Program-made: the position numbers and the translations under genes
NCBI GenBank assembly: GCA_029933565.1
Contig: JAOZNY010000002.1
Span: 1 to 41,969 of the forward strand
DNA: 41,969 nucleotides
Direction: 5' to 3'
Origin: Bacteroidales bacterium
Lineage (GTDB): Bacteria > Bacteroidota > Bacteroidia > Bacteroidales > F082
In this document: in pieces, positions 34,732 to 41,969 of the stretch
Layout of the letters: every line of letters starts with the position of its first letter
How positions within the stretch are numbered: the first letter of the stretch is position 1
The notes under the pieces: generated by a model
Seen by the model: the letters and a program-made list of their open reading frames with translations, nothing else
Databases searched by the model: none
What the model was told of the DNA's origin: nothing

Positions 34732-36864
34732 TTACTTATTAAAAATAGGTTTCATACCTAAATTATACATTATAAAACTGTACATGTCGGCAGCCTCCTC
34801 AATCTGTTTCTCGGTAGGTTTGCCCGCACCATGGCCTGCTTTTGTCTCAACTCTAATTAACACTGGATTTTTACCACCGTCATTTTCTTGAAGCATAGCC
34901 ATAAATTTAAATGTGTGAGCAGGAACAACCCGGTCGTCGTGGTCAGCAGTAATTGCAAGTGTTGCCGGATAGTTAACATCCTTTTTAATATTGTGAAGAG
35001 GAGAATATCCCAAGAGATATTTGAACATCTCTTCACTGTCGTCGCTGCGGCCATAATCGGCAGCCCAGGCCCAGCCAATTGTAAAATTATGGTAACGAAG
35101 CATATCCATTACTCCTACAATAGGAATGGCAACTTTAAATAATTCAGGTTGTTGTGTCATGCAAGCACCAACTAAAAGACCACCGTTAGAGCCACCAATA
35201 ATTGCAAGTTTTTCACTTGAAGTATATTTATTGGCAATCAGATATTTAGCCGCATAAATAAAATCGTCGAATACATTTTGTTTATCCTGCAATATTCCAC
35301 CTTCATGCCATTCTTCGCCATATTCGCCACCACCCCTAAGGTTTGCCATAACATAAATACCACCTTGCTCCAAAAATGCAGCCCGGCTTATACTAAAACT
35401 AGGGCTAAGACTAATATTAAATCCACCATAACCATAAAGTATTGTTGGATTGTTGCCGTCCATTTTAAGGTCTTTTTTATGAACTATGAACATTGGCACT
35501 TTTGTTCCATCCTTACTTTCGTAAAAAATTTGTTCAGTTTTATAAATTTCTGGCTCAAAGTCAACTTCAGATGATTTGTAAAGTTCAGATGTGTTGGTAG
35601 TTAAATCGTATTTATAAACACTTGAAGGATAGGTGAAAGATGTGAATCCGTAGAATGCAGTTGTTTCATCTTTTTCGCCATTGAATCCATTTAAACTACC
35701 AATTGCCGGAAGTTTAAGTTCGTTGAGCAGGTTGCCCACAAGATCGTAGAAATATGCAACATTGCTTGCATCTTTTAAGTACTGAGCAAGAAGTTTACCA
35801 CCAACTATTGATGCATTTTCAAGCACATCTTCTTTTTCTCCTATTATTGTTTTCCAGTTTTCAGTTTCAGGATTTTCAAAATCGGAAAGTATGAGTTTGC
35901 CTTTGGGTGCCTGATGGTTTGTTTTAATAAGCAATTGATTATCAATGTTGTCGACAACGCTATAATCATATTCAAAGCCTTCAGCAATTACTTTAAAATT
36001 AATATCATCGAGGTCTGTAATCTTTGCTGCATAAAGCGAATTGCCGCTAGTGCTCTCCGATTCACTAATCATTAAAAATGATTTATCTTCAGTTAAGTAG
36101 GCATAAAAATTTCTTAAGGGGTGATTTTCATCGTTAAATATTAAAACATCTTCTGATTGTTTTGTTCCCAATTTATGGTAATAAACTTTGTGAAATTGGT
36201 TTTGTCCCGAAAGTTCATCGCCTTCCTTAGGTTCATCGTAGGAAGAATAGAAGAAGCCATCTTTCCACCATGAGATGCCTGAAAATTTAACCCACTTAAT
36301 TCGTTCACCCAATATTTTACGGCTTTTTATTTCCATAACAAAAATCTCATTCCAGTCGGAGCCGCCACTTGCTGTTGAATAAGCCAGGTATTTTCCATCT
36401 TTTGAAATGCTAAGACCGGCAAGGGCAACCGTGCCATCTTCGGCCAAAAGATTTGGATTAAGCAAAACCATTGCCTGTTTTTCCAGGTCATCGGTAATGT
36501 ATAAAACACTTTGATTTTGGATACCATTATTTTTGAAAAAGAAATAGTTATCACCTTTTTTAAATGGGACACCATTTTTAGGGTAATTCCATATTTCCGT
36601 CAGTCTTTTTTCTAGATCTTCCCTAAAGGGGATTTTTGATAAATAATCGTGAGTTACATTATTTTCGGCCTTAACCCACTCTGCTGTTTCGTCTGAGTTA
36701 TCGTCTTCAAGCCAGCGATAAGGGTCACTTACTTCGTGACCAAAATAAGTATCTACACTGTCAACTGTTTTTGCCTTCGGATAATTAAGATGCTTTATTT
36801 TGCTTTCACAACTTGCCATAAAAATAAGTATTGAAACGATAATTGAAAATTGTAATGTTTTCAT
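34732..36864 (-). CDS. Prolyl oligopeptidase (S9A) lipoprotein
   Basis: A 710-residue classical prolyl oligopeptidase. A lipoprotein signal (IFMASC, Cys near residue 19) is followed by the POP N-terminal block DPYRWLEDD, a seven-blade propeller (about 90-440) and the hydrolase domain. The triad is Ser559 in GGSNGGLL, Asp643 or Asp644 in DHDDRVVP, and His678 in GHGAGK. It cleaves after proline in short peptides. The lipid anchor puts it in the periplasm or outer membrane, unlike cytosolic homologues. It is the fourth peptidase in the window and is not linked to the cluster at 3332-11587. Confidence 0.96.
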   Translation of the reverse strand: MKTLQFSIIVSILIFMASCESKIKHLNYPKAKTVDSVDTYFGHEVSDPYRWLEDDNSDETAEWVKAENNVTHDYLSKIPFREDLEKRLTEIWNYPKNGVPFKKGDNYFFFKNNGIQNQSVLYITDDLEKQAMVLLNPNLLAEDGTVALAGLSISKDGKYLAYSTASGGSDWNEIFVMEIKSRKILGERIKWVKFSGISWWKDGFFYSSYDEPKEGDELSGQNQFHKVYYHKLGTKQSEDVLIFNDENHPLRNFYAYLTEDKSFLMISESESTSGNSLYAAKITDLDDINFKVIAEGFEYDYSVVDNIDNQLLIKTNHQAPKGKLILSDFENPETENWKTIIGEKEDVLENASIVGGKLLAQYLKDASNVAYFYDLVGNLLNELKLPAIGSLNGFNGEKDETTAFYGFTSFTYPSSVYKYDLTTNTSELYKSSEVDFEPEIYKTEQIFYESKDGTKVPMFIVHKKDLKMDGNNPTILYGYGGFNISLSPSFSISRAAFLEQGGIYVMANLRGGGEYGEEWHEGGILQDKQNVFDDFIYAAKYLIANKYTSSEKLAIIGGSNGGLLVGACMTQQPELFKVAIPIVGVMDMLRYHNFTIGWAWAADYGRSDDSEEMFKYLLGYSPLHNIKKDVNYPATLAITADHDDRVVPAHTFKFMAMLQENDGGKNPVLIRVETKAGHGAGKPTEKQIEEAADMYSFIMYNLGMKPIFNK

Positions 36865-36961
36865 GGTTTATATTTTAAAATTGATTTGGTTGATTTATAT
36901 TTCAAAAAACTAAATGCATAAAATTACTATGTTATTTCAAATAAATGTCAATTTTATTTAG

Positions 36962-38296
36962 TTAATGCTTTACAACCGCCTTACTTTTCCATCTTCCCGA
37001 TTTATAGTAGAAGAATGATGTAGTAATGCCGACAAACCATGCAATTGGTATGCCCCACCAAATACCAATGTACCCATATTCCAGCGATAAGAAATAGGAT
37101 ATTGGAATTCTAACAATCCAAAGTGCTAATATTGTAATTAGCATTGGAATTAATGTGTCGCCGGCACCACGCAAGACACCTGTAAGAACAAACATGGTAG
37201 AAACAATTACGTAAAAACCACTTACCACATAAAGATATTCTGCTCCAATTTTAATAACTTCAGCATCGTTTGTAAAAAGCCCCATCAACTGATTGGCAAA
37301 AGTTAGAGTGAAAACACTAATTATTATTGCGATTATACTCATCATGAAAAGGGTGGACTTAAGTCCTTTTTCAATCCTATCAAATTTATTAGCACCTATG
37401 TTTTGTCCTACGAATGTAGAAATAGCTGCTGAGAAATTCATGGCGGGTAAAATTGCAAACATGTCGATGCGCATTGCAATGCTATAAGCTGCAATGGTTG
37501 ATGTGCCAAATTGGTTTACAATTTTGTATAAAGCCAGAAAGCCCACAGAAACAAATGTTTGCTGAAAACCTGATGGTAAACCAATTTTTAGGCTTTTTGC
37601 AAATATTGCTCTATCAAATTTCATTTTTAATGGTGAGAAATCCAGGAATTCGTGATATCTGTTAAGATACCATACAATGGTAAAAAATGCTCCTGCCTGT
37701 GCAATTACTGTTGCCGCTGCAACGCCTTTAATTCCAAAGTCAATGTAAACAACAAAAACAATGTCAAGAATAATATTAACAATGGTTGAAATAATTAGAA
37801 AGTAGAGAGGAGTTTTTGAATCTCCCAAACCACGTAGAATTGCGCTTGTTCCTTGAAACCCAAAGAAGAAAACAAATCCAAGAGCGTAAACATTGAAATA
37901 TTCAACAGCGGGGATTATAACTTCTTCGGGCAAACTAATCAGTTGAAAAATATAATCGCTGGCAAAAATACCAATGGTAGTAATTATAAGTGAGGCGAAA
38001 AACATAAAAATGTACAATGTGTCGATGGCTTTTTTAACATTGTCCATTTGTTTTGCTCCAAAATATTGTGAAATTATTACGGTGGAGCCAATTGCTATGC
38101 CTACAACAAAAGATATTAATGCAAATATTAATGGAAAATTGGCACCAACAGCAGCAAGGGCTTCTTTACCCAAAACCCTTCCAATAACAATGCTGTCGAC
38201 AACATTATACAATTGTTGGAATACATTTCCCATGAGCATAGGAAGTGCAAACTTAAAGATTAGTTTTCCTTCTTTTCCTTCGGTGAAATCTTTCAA
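36962..38296 (-). CDS. MATE family efflux transporter
   Basis: A 444-residue protein with twelve predicted transmembrane helices in two homologous halves, each starting with a MATE signature (PMLMGNVFQQLYNVVDSIVIGR near 20-40; LPSGFQQTFVSVGF near 240). It exports cationic drugs or metabolites using a Na+ or H+ gradient. The start is a TTG at 38296: no in-frame ATG lies before an upstream stop, and the first internal ATG would delete the conserved (K)D(F/L)TEG(K/S) N-terminus. Substrate cannot be predicted. Confidence 0.93.
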   Translation of the reverse strand: MKDFTEGKEGKLIFKFALPMLMGNVFQQLYNVVDSIVIGRVLGKEALAAVGANFPLIFALISFVVGIAIGSTVIISQYFGAKQMDNVKKAIDTLYIFMFFASLIITTIGIFASDYIFQLISLPEEVIIPAVEYFNVYALGFVFFFGFQGTSAILRGLGDSKTPLYFLIISTIVNIILDIVFVVYIDFGIKGVAAATVIAQAGAFFTIVWYLNRYHEFLDFSPLKMKFDRAIFAKSLKIGLPSGFQQTFVSVGFLALYKIVNQFGTSTIAAYSIAMRIDMFAILPAMNFSAAISTFVGQNIGANKFDRIEKGLKSTLFMMSIIAIIISVFTLTFANQLMGLFTNDAEVIKIGAEYLYVVSGFYVIVSTMFVLTGVLRGAGDTLIPMLITILALWIVRIPISYFLSLEYGYIGIWWGIPIAWFVGITTSFFYYKSGRWKSKAVVKH

Positions 38297-38344
38297 GCGA
38301 TAGTTTATTTGCTTTACAGATTAAAATAATCTGCACTTAGCATT

Positions 38345-38617
38345 TTATTTCTTTTTCGACTTTAGTGGATTCTCAATGTCAATCATTTTTTTTGGGTTCA
38401 TCTTTTCTACATCTTTTTTTAAATCTCCCATTTCCGATGCCACATCCTTTATGTCTTTTGCAATATCGCTATCTTCTGTTGCATTTTTAAATTCGCGGAT
38501 TCCTTTGCCGAGTCCTCTTGCTAACTCAGGTATTTTTTTGCCACCAAAAAGCAGCAATACTACCACAAGGATTACAATAATTTCGGGTCCTCCAAGCCAT
38601 CCTGCATATTGTACCAT
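38345..38617 (-). CDS. tatA: Twin-arginine translocase component TatA
   Basis: A 90-residue protein with one N-terminal membrane helix (about 9-24), an FGGKKIPELARGLGKGIREFK hinge and amphipathic helix, and a charged tail, all diagnostic of TatA/TatE. It forms the pore of the Tat export system. The LPELAR-type hinge favours TatA over TatB. tatC is not in the window. A perfect -7 box precedes it. Confidence 0.93.
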   Translation of the reverse strand: MVQYAGWLGGPEIIVILVVVLLLFGGKKIPELARGLGKGIREFKNATEDSDIAKDIKDVASEMGDLKKDVEKMNPKKMIDIENPLKSKKK

Positions 38618-38653
38618 ATCTTTTCTGTTTTAAACAAGTCGATTAATTAGTGA

Positions 38654-38661
38654 CAAAGATA
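38654..38661 (-). promoter_or_regulatory. -7 box TATCTTTG for tatA
   Basis: A perfect TAnnTTTG match on the minus strand 36 bases before the tatA ATG, overlapping the end of the upstream exonuclease gene region. Confidence 0.5.
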
Positions 38662-38663
38662 AA

Positions 38664-39374
38664 CTAAACAATCTGAATTTCTTCTTCTTTTAGAAGGTTC
38701 ATTCCCAGATACTTTCGCAATAAGTGCACAATTGTAATTACATCTTTCTGGCAATATTTAACAATGCGCTCCAAATCTTTTTCCTGCCAATATACGTTAC
38801 CAACCATACTGCCATCGATGTCATCTTTTGGAGTGGGGATGTTAAAAATAGCTGCAAGAAGTTCGAGCGACGTATAATGTTTGTAATCGCCAAACTTCCA
38901 TAATTCCATGGTGTCGATATGGCGAACTTCCCATGGTTTTTTGCCTGCAAGGTTAATAATATCAGGCAACTCAATCATATTAACAAGCATTCTTCTGGCG
39001 ATGTATGGGAAGTCGAATTCCTTCCCATTATGGGCACAAAGCAAATGGTATTTTTCGTTGAAATGATTATCGAGCAATTGTTTGAATTCGTTTAGGAATA
39101 TTTTTTCGTCATCACCATAAAACGATTTTAACCTAAATTCTTTACCATTGGCAAAACCACAACTGATGCAAACAATTTTCCCAAATTCGGCATAAATTCC
39201 AGCCATTGAATACAATTTGTCAGCAGTTTGTTCGGGGTCGTTTCGGCGGAGTTGTTCAGCCTTTTTCTCCCACAGTTTCTGCATTATTTTAGGTGCACTC
39301 TCAAAATCAGGATAAGCAGGCACAGTTTCAATATCCAGAAATAAAACATTGTTGAGTTCAAGATCTTTTAGCAT
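38664..39374 (-). CDS. DEDD-type 3'-5' exonuclease (PolB-like)
   Basis: A 236-residue RNase H-fold exonuclease. Motif Exo I is LDIET (DxE, about residues 13-15), Exo II is AHNGKEFDFPYI, and Exo III is YCQKDV (YxxxD type). This places it with the predicted PolB-like exonucleases of Bacteroidota. It digests single-stranded DNA or RNA ends; the in vivo role is unknown. The open frame begins at 39461, but the ATG at 39374 is preferred: it is 19 bases after a -7 box and starts right before the conserved core, and the longer form would overlap the divergent mnmD gene. Confidence 0.88.
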   Translation of the reverse strand: MLKDLELNNVLFLDIETVPAYPDFESAPKIMQKLWEKKAEQLRRNDPEQTADKLYSMAGIYAEFGKIVCISCGFANGKEFRLKSFYGDDEKIFLNEFKQLLDNHFNEKYHLLCAHNGKEFDFPYIARRMLVNMIELPDIINLAGKKPWEVRHIDTMELWKFGDYKHYTSLELLAAIFNIPTPKDDIDGSMVGNVYWQEKDLERIVKYCQKDVITIVHLLRKYLGMNLLKEEEIQIV

Positions 39375-39392
39375 AACATAAATTTTAGTGCT

Positions 39393-39400
39393 TAAAGATA
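39393..39400 (-). promoter_or_regulatory. -7 box TATCTTTA for the exonuclease gene
   Basis: Seven of eight TAnnTTTG positions on the minus strand. It lies three bases from the opposing -7 box of mnmD, so the two promoters overlap back to back. Confidence 0.45.
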
Positions 39401-39403
39401 GTT

Positions 39404-39411
39404 TATTTTTG
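39404..39411 (+). promoter_or_regulatory. -7 box TATTTTTG for mnmD
   Basis: A perfect TAnnTTTG match on the plus strand, 24 bases before the chosen ATG. Confidence 0.5.
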
Positions 39412-39435
39412 TGAATCAATTTGCTTAACAGAATT

Positions 39436-40092
39436 ATGGATATTGTTTTAACTTCCGACAATTCGCATACATTTTTTAACGAAAATATTGGCGAGCATTA
39501 CCACTCAACTTTTGGTGCTATTCAAGAATCGGAACATATTTTTATTGGGGCAGGCCTGAAATATTTAGCGGAAAGAATAAGTAGTATTAGTATTTTGGAA
39601 ATGGGTTTTGGCACCGGACTGAATGCACTTCTCAGCCTTAAGTTTGCTCTTGAAAATAATTTGACTATTGATTATTTTGGAATTGAAGCCTTTCCAATAC
39701 AAATGGAAGATGCTGAGAAATTGAATTATCCCACTGTTTTAGAAATGGAGAAAGAGGTTTTTCTGAAGTTGCATAAATTTGATGAGGGTTTTATTGAAAT
39801 GGGCAATAACTTTAGGTTGCAGAAAGTATTAGGCAAGTTGAAGGAAACGGAATTGTCTCAGGGAAAATTTGATCTTGTTTTTTTTGATGCTTTTTCGCCT
39901 GAGGTTCAACCAGAACTTTGGACAGAGGAAGTGTTTGCAAAGATTTTCAATTCCATGAAAAGTGGGGGTGTTTTGACAACTTATTCCTGTAAGGGGATAG
40001 TAAAAAGAGCGCTCAGGTCGGCAGGTTTTAAAATTAAGAGACTGCCTGGTCCTCCGGGGAAAAGGGAATTTTTAAGAGCGGAGAAATTATAA
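39436..40092 (+). CDS. mnmD: tRNA (mnm5s2U34)-methyltransferase MnmD
   Basis: A 218-residue SAM-dependent methyltransferase of the MnmD (DUF752, MnmC N-half) family. It methylates the aminomethyl group at U34 of certain tRNAs, the last step of mnm5s2U formation. SAM motif I is EMGFGTGLNALLS (about 50-62). The FFDAFSP segment and the C-terminal YSCKGIVKRALRSAGF and PGPPGKREFLRA blocks are diagnostic. There is no fused oxidoreductase half, as usual in Bacteroidota. ATG 39436 is chosen over the TTG at 39421 because it follows the promoter at a normal distance. Confidence 0.92.
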   Translation: MDIVLTSDNSHTFFNENIGEHYHSTFGAIQESEHIFIGAGLKYLAERISSISILEMGFGTGLNALLSLKFALENNLTIDYFGIEAFPIQMEDAEKLNYPTVLEMEKEVFLKLHKFDEGFIEMGNNFRLQKVLGKLKETELSQGKFDLVFFDAFSPEVQPELWTEEVFAKIFNSMKSGGVLTTYSCKGIVKRALRSAGFKIKRLPGPPGKREFLRAEKL

Positions 40093-40102
40093 AAACTAAG
40101 AA

Positions 40103-40130
40103 GCAAGAACCAAGAGTCAAGAGTCAAGAC
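40103..40130. repeat. Four heptamers of CAAGANN type
   Basis: CAAGAAC, CAAGAGT, CAAGAGT and CAAGACT lie in direct succession, followed by CGTTGCGTGAAAA, part of the hairpin family seen at 16808-16858. It parallels 8675-8702. Confidence 0.65.
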
Positions 40131-40160
40131 TCGTTGCGTGAAAAGAAGTGAAGGGAAAAA

Positions 40161-40430
40161 TTATTTAATGGCAAAACCGGAGTGCCCTAAGATATTCGAG
40201 AATTGTTTCTCAAGTTTGTCAACCCTTGCCCATTCCGGGCCAAAATTGCACCAATCAACAAATTCATCAACATCCTTAGAGTTTCCCTCGGCTTCAATGT
40301 AAACTGTGCCGTTAGGCTTGTTTCTAACAAAGCCCTTCAGGTTTAATTCAAGTGCTTTTTTTTGAGTGTAAAATCTAAATCCAACTCCCTGAACACGTCC
40401 AAAAACCGTAATTATTACTGACTTTTCCAT
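40161..40430 (-). CDS. acyP: Acylphosphatase
   Basis: An 89-residue acylphosphatase, the usual size. The phosphate loop GRVQGVGFR (Arg19) and the catalytic Asn37 in FVRNKPNGTV are both present. It hydrolyses carboxyl-phosphate bonds such as in acetyl phosphate or 1,3-bisphosphoglycerate. Its ATG overlaps the stop codon of the preceding gene (TAATG), so translation of the two is coupled. Confidence 0.97.
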   Translation of the reverse strand: MEKSVIITVFGRVQGVGFRFYTQKKALELNLKGFVRNKPNGTVYIEAEGNSKDVDEFVDWCNFGPEWARVDKLEKQFSNILGHSGFAIK

Positions 40431-40999
40431 TACATCCCAAGTCTTTTATTAACTACAGAATTTATTTCTCCAAACAACTGATCAGGCAGAAAACTGCGCC
40501 AGTTAAAATCGTCAAACTCACCTTTAAATGCTATGTAATAGTCAATGTTTTCTGAGCAAAATTCGTCAACAACATGTTGCCGAAAGTTAAGTCCTACAAT
40601 CCAGCCATCGCCAATATTGTCAAACCATTCTTCATAATAATCTGAGCCACCGGAATGAAAATTGAGAACATTTTCGCCTATTAGGATAAAATGTGTAATA
40701 TCGTGAAGCATAAATTCCTCAATAACATTACGGTATAAATGCATAACATCATTATAAATAGCATCGTTCCACTCACCAATAAATTCGATTATTGCGTAGT
40801 TTGCATCATAACTAACAAATAGCACTTTTAGGTAAAGGGTGGCAGAGCCAAACTCATCCCATTGTGGGTGAATATAATAGTTGTAAACTGTATTCGACAA
40901 ATACATTTCGCTGTACTCCCTCCCAAAAAATGGAGATGCCTCATCTTCAGCAGCAACGTAGAGTTCACGCCATTTATAATATGGTTCTAGTTCGTGCAT
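40430..40999 (-). CDS. Conserved-looking protein of unknown function
   Basis: A 189-residue acidic, aromatic-rich protein (many Tyr, Trp, Phe, Asp and Glu) without signal peptide or membrane segments. Notable segments are FFGREYSEMYLSN, a central amphipathic stretch ending HFILIGENVLNFH, and GDGWIVGLNFRQHVVDEF. I do not recognise a family. Composition and length look like a real cytoplasmic protein, and the TAATG junction with acylphosphatase argues that it is translated. A dense heptamer array lies directly upstream of its start. Confidence 0.7.
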   Translation of the reverse strand: MHELEPYYKWRELYVAAEDEASPFFGREYSEMYLSNTVYNYYIHPQWDEFGSATLYLKVLFVSYDANYAIIEFIGEWNDAIYNDVMHLYRNVIEEFMLHDITHFILIGENVLNFHSGGSDYYEEWFDNIGDGWIVGLNFRQHVVDEFCSENIDYYIAFKGEFDDFNWRSFLPDQLFGEINSVVNKRLGM

Positions 41000-41006
41000 T
41001 TTTTTT

Positions 41007-41117
41007 AGTCATTGGTTGTTGGTCATTAGTTATTTGTGGTCATTAGTCATTAGTAGTCATTAATAGTCATTGGTCATTGGTTGTTATTGGTCATTTGTTG
41101 TATGGTTGTTGGTTGCG
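41007..41117. repeat. Degenerate heptamer array RGTYRTT
   Basis: About twelve heptamers of the type (A/G)GT(C/T)(A/G)TT (for example AGTCATT, GGTCATT, GGTTGTT) run in phase over 111 bases, broken by occasional 3-base inserts. CCAATGACAAATGACTA at 41162-41178 is in the opposite orientation and could pair with the array. It fills most of the 183-base gap 41000-41182 between two minus-strand genes. Confidence 0.7.
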
Positions 41118-41182
41118 AAAGTTTTTGTTTTTAATTAACCAATCCCCAATTATCTAATTAACCAATGACAAATGACTAAATT

Positions 41183-41554
41183 TCAGCATCTACAAGAATA
41201 AAAACCGGCAAATGCAAATCCTATTCCCAGTATGTTTGATGCAAATAAATAGAAAAACATTTGTTTAATCTCCCCATCTTTTGTCATGCTAAGAATATCG
41301 AATGCAAAAGTTGAAAATGTTGTAAAACTCCCCAGAATACCTATAAAAATAAATGTTCGCATGGCAGGTGAAACATAAAATTTATCGAATAATCCCCATA
41401 AGAATCCTATTAAAAATGCCCCGAGTAAATTTACCAGCAATGTAGCCCAGGGGAACATACCATTGTACACTCTGTCGACAAAAAGATAGATTAAATACCT
41501 ACCAACAGCACCAATACTGCCGCCCAAAGCAATAGCCATAATTTTATAGATCAT
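41183..41554 (-). CDS. crcB: Fluoride ion channel CrcB
   Basis: A 123-residue membrane protein with four transmembrane helices. Family motifs are GGSIGAVGRYL at the start, ATLLVNLLGAFLIGF in helix 2 and GILGSFTTFSTFAFD in helix 3 with the fluoride-lining Phe and Ser/Thr residues. It exports fluoride as a dual-topology dimer. Its ATG overlaps the stop of the DUF493 gene by four bases. No fluoride riboswitch is visible upstream of the operon. Confidence 0.96.
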   Translation of the reverse strand: MIYKIMAIALGGSIGAVGRYLIYLFVDRVYNGMFPWATLLVNLLGAFLIGFLWGLFDKFYVSPAMRTFIFIGILGSFTTFSTFAFDILSMTKDGEIKQMFFYLFASNILGIGFAFAGFYSCRC

Positions 41555-41865
41555 AAGGCAAACTTTAAGCCTTTAACTGTCTTTAAGTCAGCGTATAGTT
41601 TTTGCATAACTTCCTTGCTCACAATAGTTATTTCGTAAGTAAAACTAGCATAAGTTCCTTTGCTTGAAATCTTTTTATCCTTATACGAATAATTAATATC
41701 ATGTTTTTTGAATACTTCAACAAGACCTTCATTATTTTCATCGTTGTTGATGGTGGCATCCATCATTGCCTTAAGGCCAAATGTAATGGGATAATTTATT
41801 TCCTCTTTATTGAAGTCGGTAGCAGGCTTTATGTTGCCATTTGTACTAATTTTATTTTTATCCAT
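41551..41865 (-). CDS. DUF493 family protein
   Basis: A 104-residue protein of the DUF493 (YbeD-like, ferredoxin-fold) family. The signature NYPITFGLKAMM and the SSKGTYASFTYEITIVSKEVMQKLYADL stretch fit the family pattern YPxxFxxK...SSKGxYxSxTxxI. An N-terminal extension of about 20 residues is present. Its function is unknown; ligand-binding or regulatory roles have been suggested for relatives. Being first in a coupled pair with crcB, it may simply share regulation. Confidence 0.85.
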   Translation of the reverse strand: MDKNKISTNGNIKPATDFNKEEINYPITFGLKAMMDATINNDENNEGLVEVFKKHDINYSYKDKKISSKGTYASFTYEITIVSKEVMQKLYADLKTVKGLKFAL

Positions 41866-41922
41866 ATTATCTATTTTTCTTTCTCTCTGTCTTGAAGTTA
41901 AATGTTACTAATTCTTAAAATG

Positions 41923-41930
41923 CAAAAATA
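41923..41930 (-). promoter_or_regulatory. -7 box TATTTTTG for the DUF493-crcB operon
   Basis: A perfect TAnnTTTG match on the minus strand about 57 bases before the DUF493 ATG. Confidence 0.55.
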
Positions 41931-41969
41931 GCAAACACTTATTAATTTGTTCCTTAAAAACCAATTACC

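Noticed and set aside
38297..38343. ATG start upstream for the MATE transporter
   Set aside because: An in-frame stop lies 13 codons or fewer upstream with no ATG between, so TTG 38296 stands.
41866..41969. Fluoride riboswitch before the crcB operon
   Set aside because: The leader lacks the conserved GC-rich fluoride aptamer core; only a promoter box is seen.

Overview
The window looks like chromosomal DNA from a non-pathogenic-looking, AT-rich member of the Bacteroidota, probably a Marinilabiliales/Bacteroidales-type marine or sediment organism. Three things point there. Promoters match the Bacteroidota -7 consensus TAnnTTTG in front of about fifteen genes. Shine-Dalgarno sites are weak or absent. 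The families are typical of the phylum: DUF3857 transglutaminase-like proteins, the debranching enzyme/GT4/GH57 glycogen operon, DUF6364-PIN modules, MnmD, and PiT transporters with a PhoU-like tail. The genus assignment is inference only. No rRNA, tRNA, prophage, IS transposase or CRISPR array is visible.

Layout. 1-2629 (+): end of one DUF3857/transglutaminase-like protein and a complete paralogue that has lost its catalytic triad. 2652-3203 (-): small acyltransferase. 3332-11587 (-): three large exported peptidases in a row (M16, M13, S9). 11860-22467 (+): glycogen region, with debranching enzyme, GT4 glycosyltransferase and a GH57 enzyme carrying an unusual FliG-like tail, then a small DUF1648 membrane protein, a toxin-antitoxin pair whose toxin is broken by an amber codon, and a 1403-residue fusion of glycogen synthase and glycogen phosphorylase. 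22569-23844 (+): ribosomal protein S20 and RadC. 23963-32068 (-): AAA ATPase with a three-copy operator-like array, a giant MMPL-acyltransferase-methyltransferase fusion translationally coupled to a GT2-DUF2062 protein, an L,D-transpeptidase-like protein, and a PIN/DUF6364 toxin-antitoxin module. 32353-39374 (-): phosphate transporter, prolyl oligopeptidase, MATE exporter, TatA, and a DEDD exonuclease. 39436-40092 (+): MnmD. 40161-41865 (-): acylphosphatase, an unrecognised conserved-looking protein, fluoride channel CrcB and a DUF493 protein.

How it works together. The glycogen block holds synthesis, phosphorolysis, debranching and a GH57 enzyme, so it is a nearly self-contained storage-polysaccharide module. 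The four peptidases (three clustered) suggest a protein- or peptide-degrading lifestyle. The MMPL fusion plus GT2-DUF2062 looks like a lipid or pigment tailoring and export pair without its biosynthetic genes.

Intergenic DNA is unusually structured. It carries heptamer arrays at 8675, 40103 and 41007, nonamer arrays at 8777 and 15142, an inverted pair of REP-like hairpins before radC, a TIR-flanked element at 6356 abutting a gene remnant, and a hairpin family around 16821.

The most unusual findings are the FliG-C-like domain on the GH57 protein, the 32-bp-period operator array before the ATPase, and the synthase-phosphorylase fusion. All calls come from reading the sequence; no database search was run.
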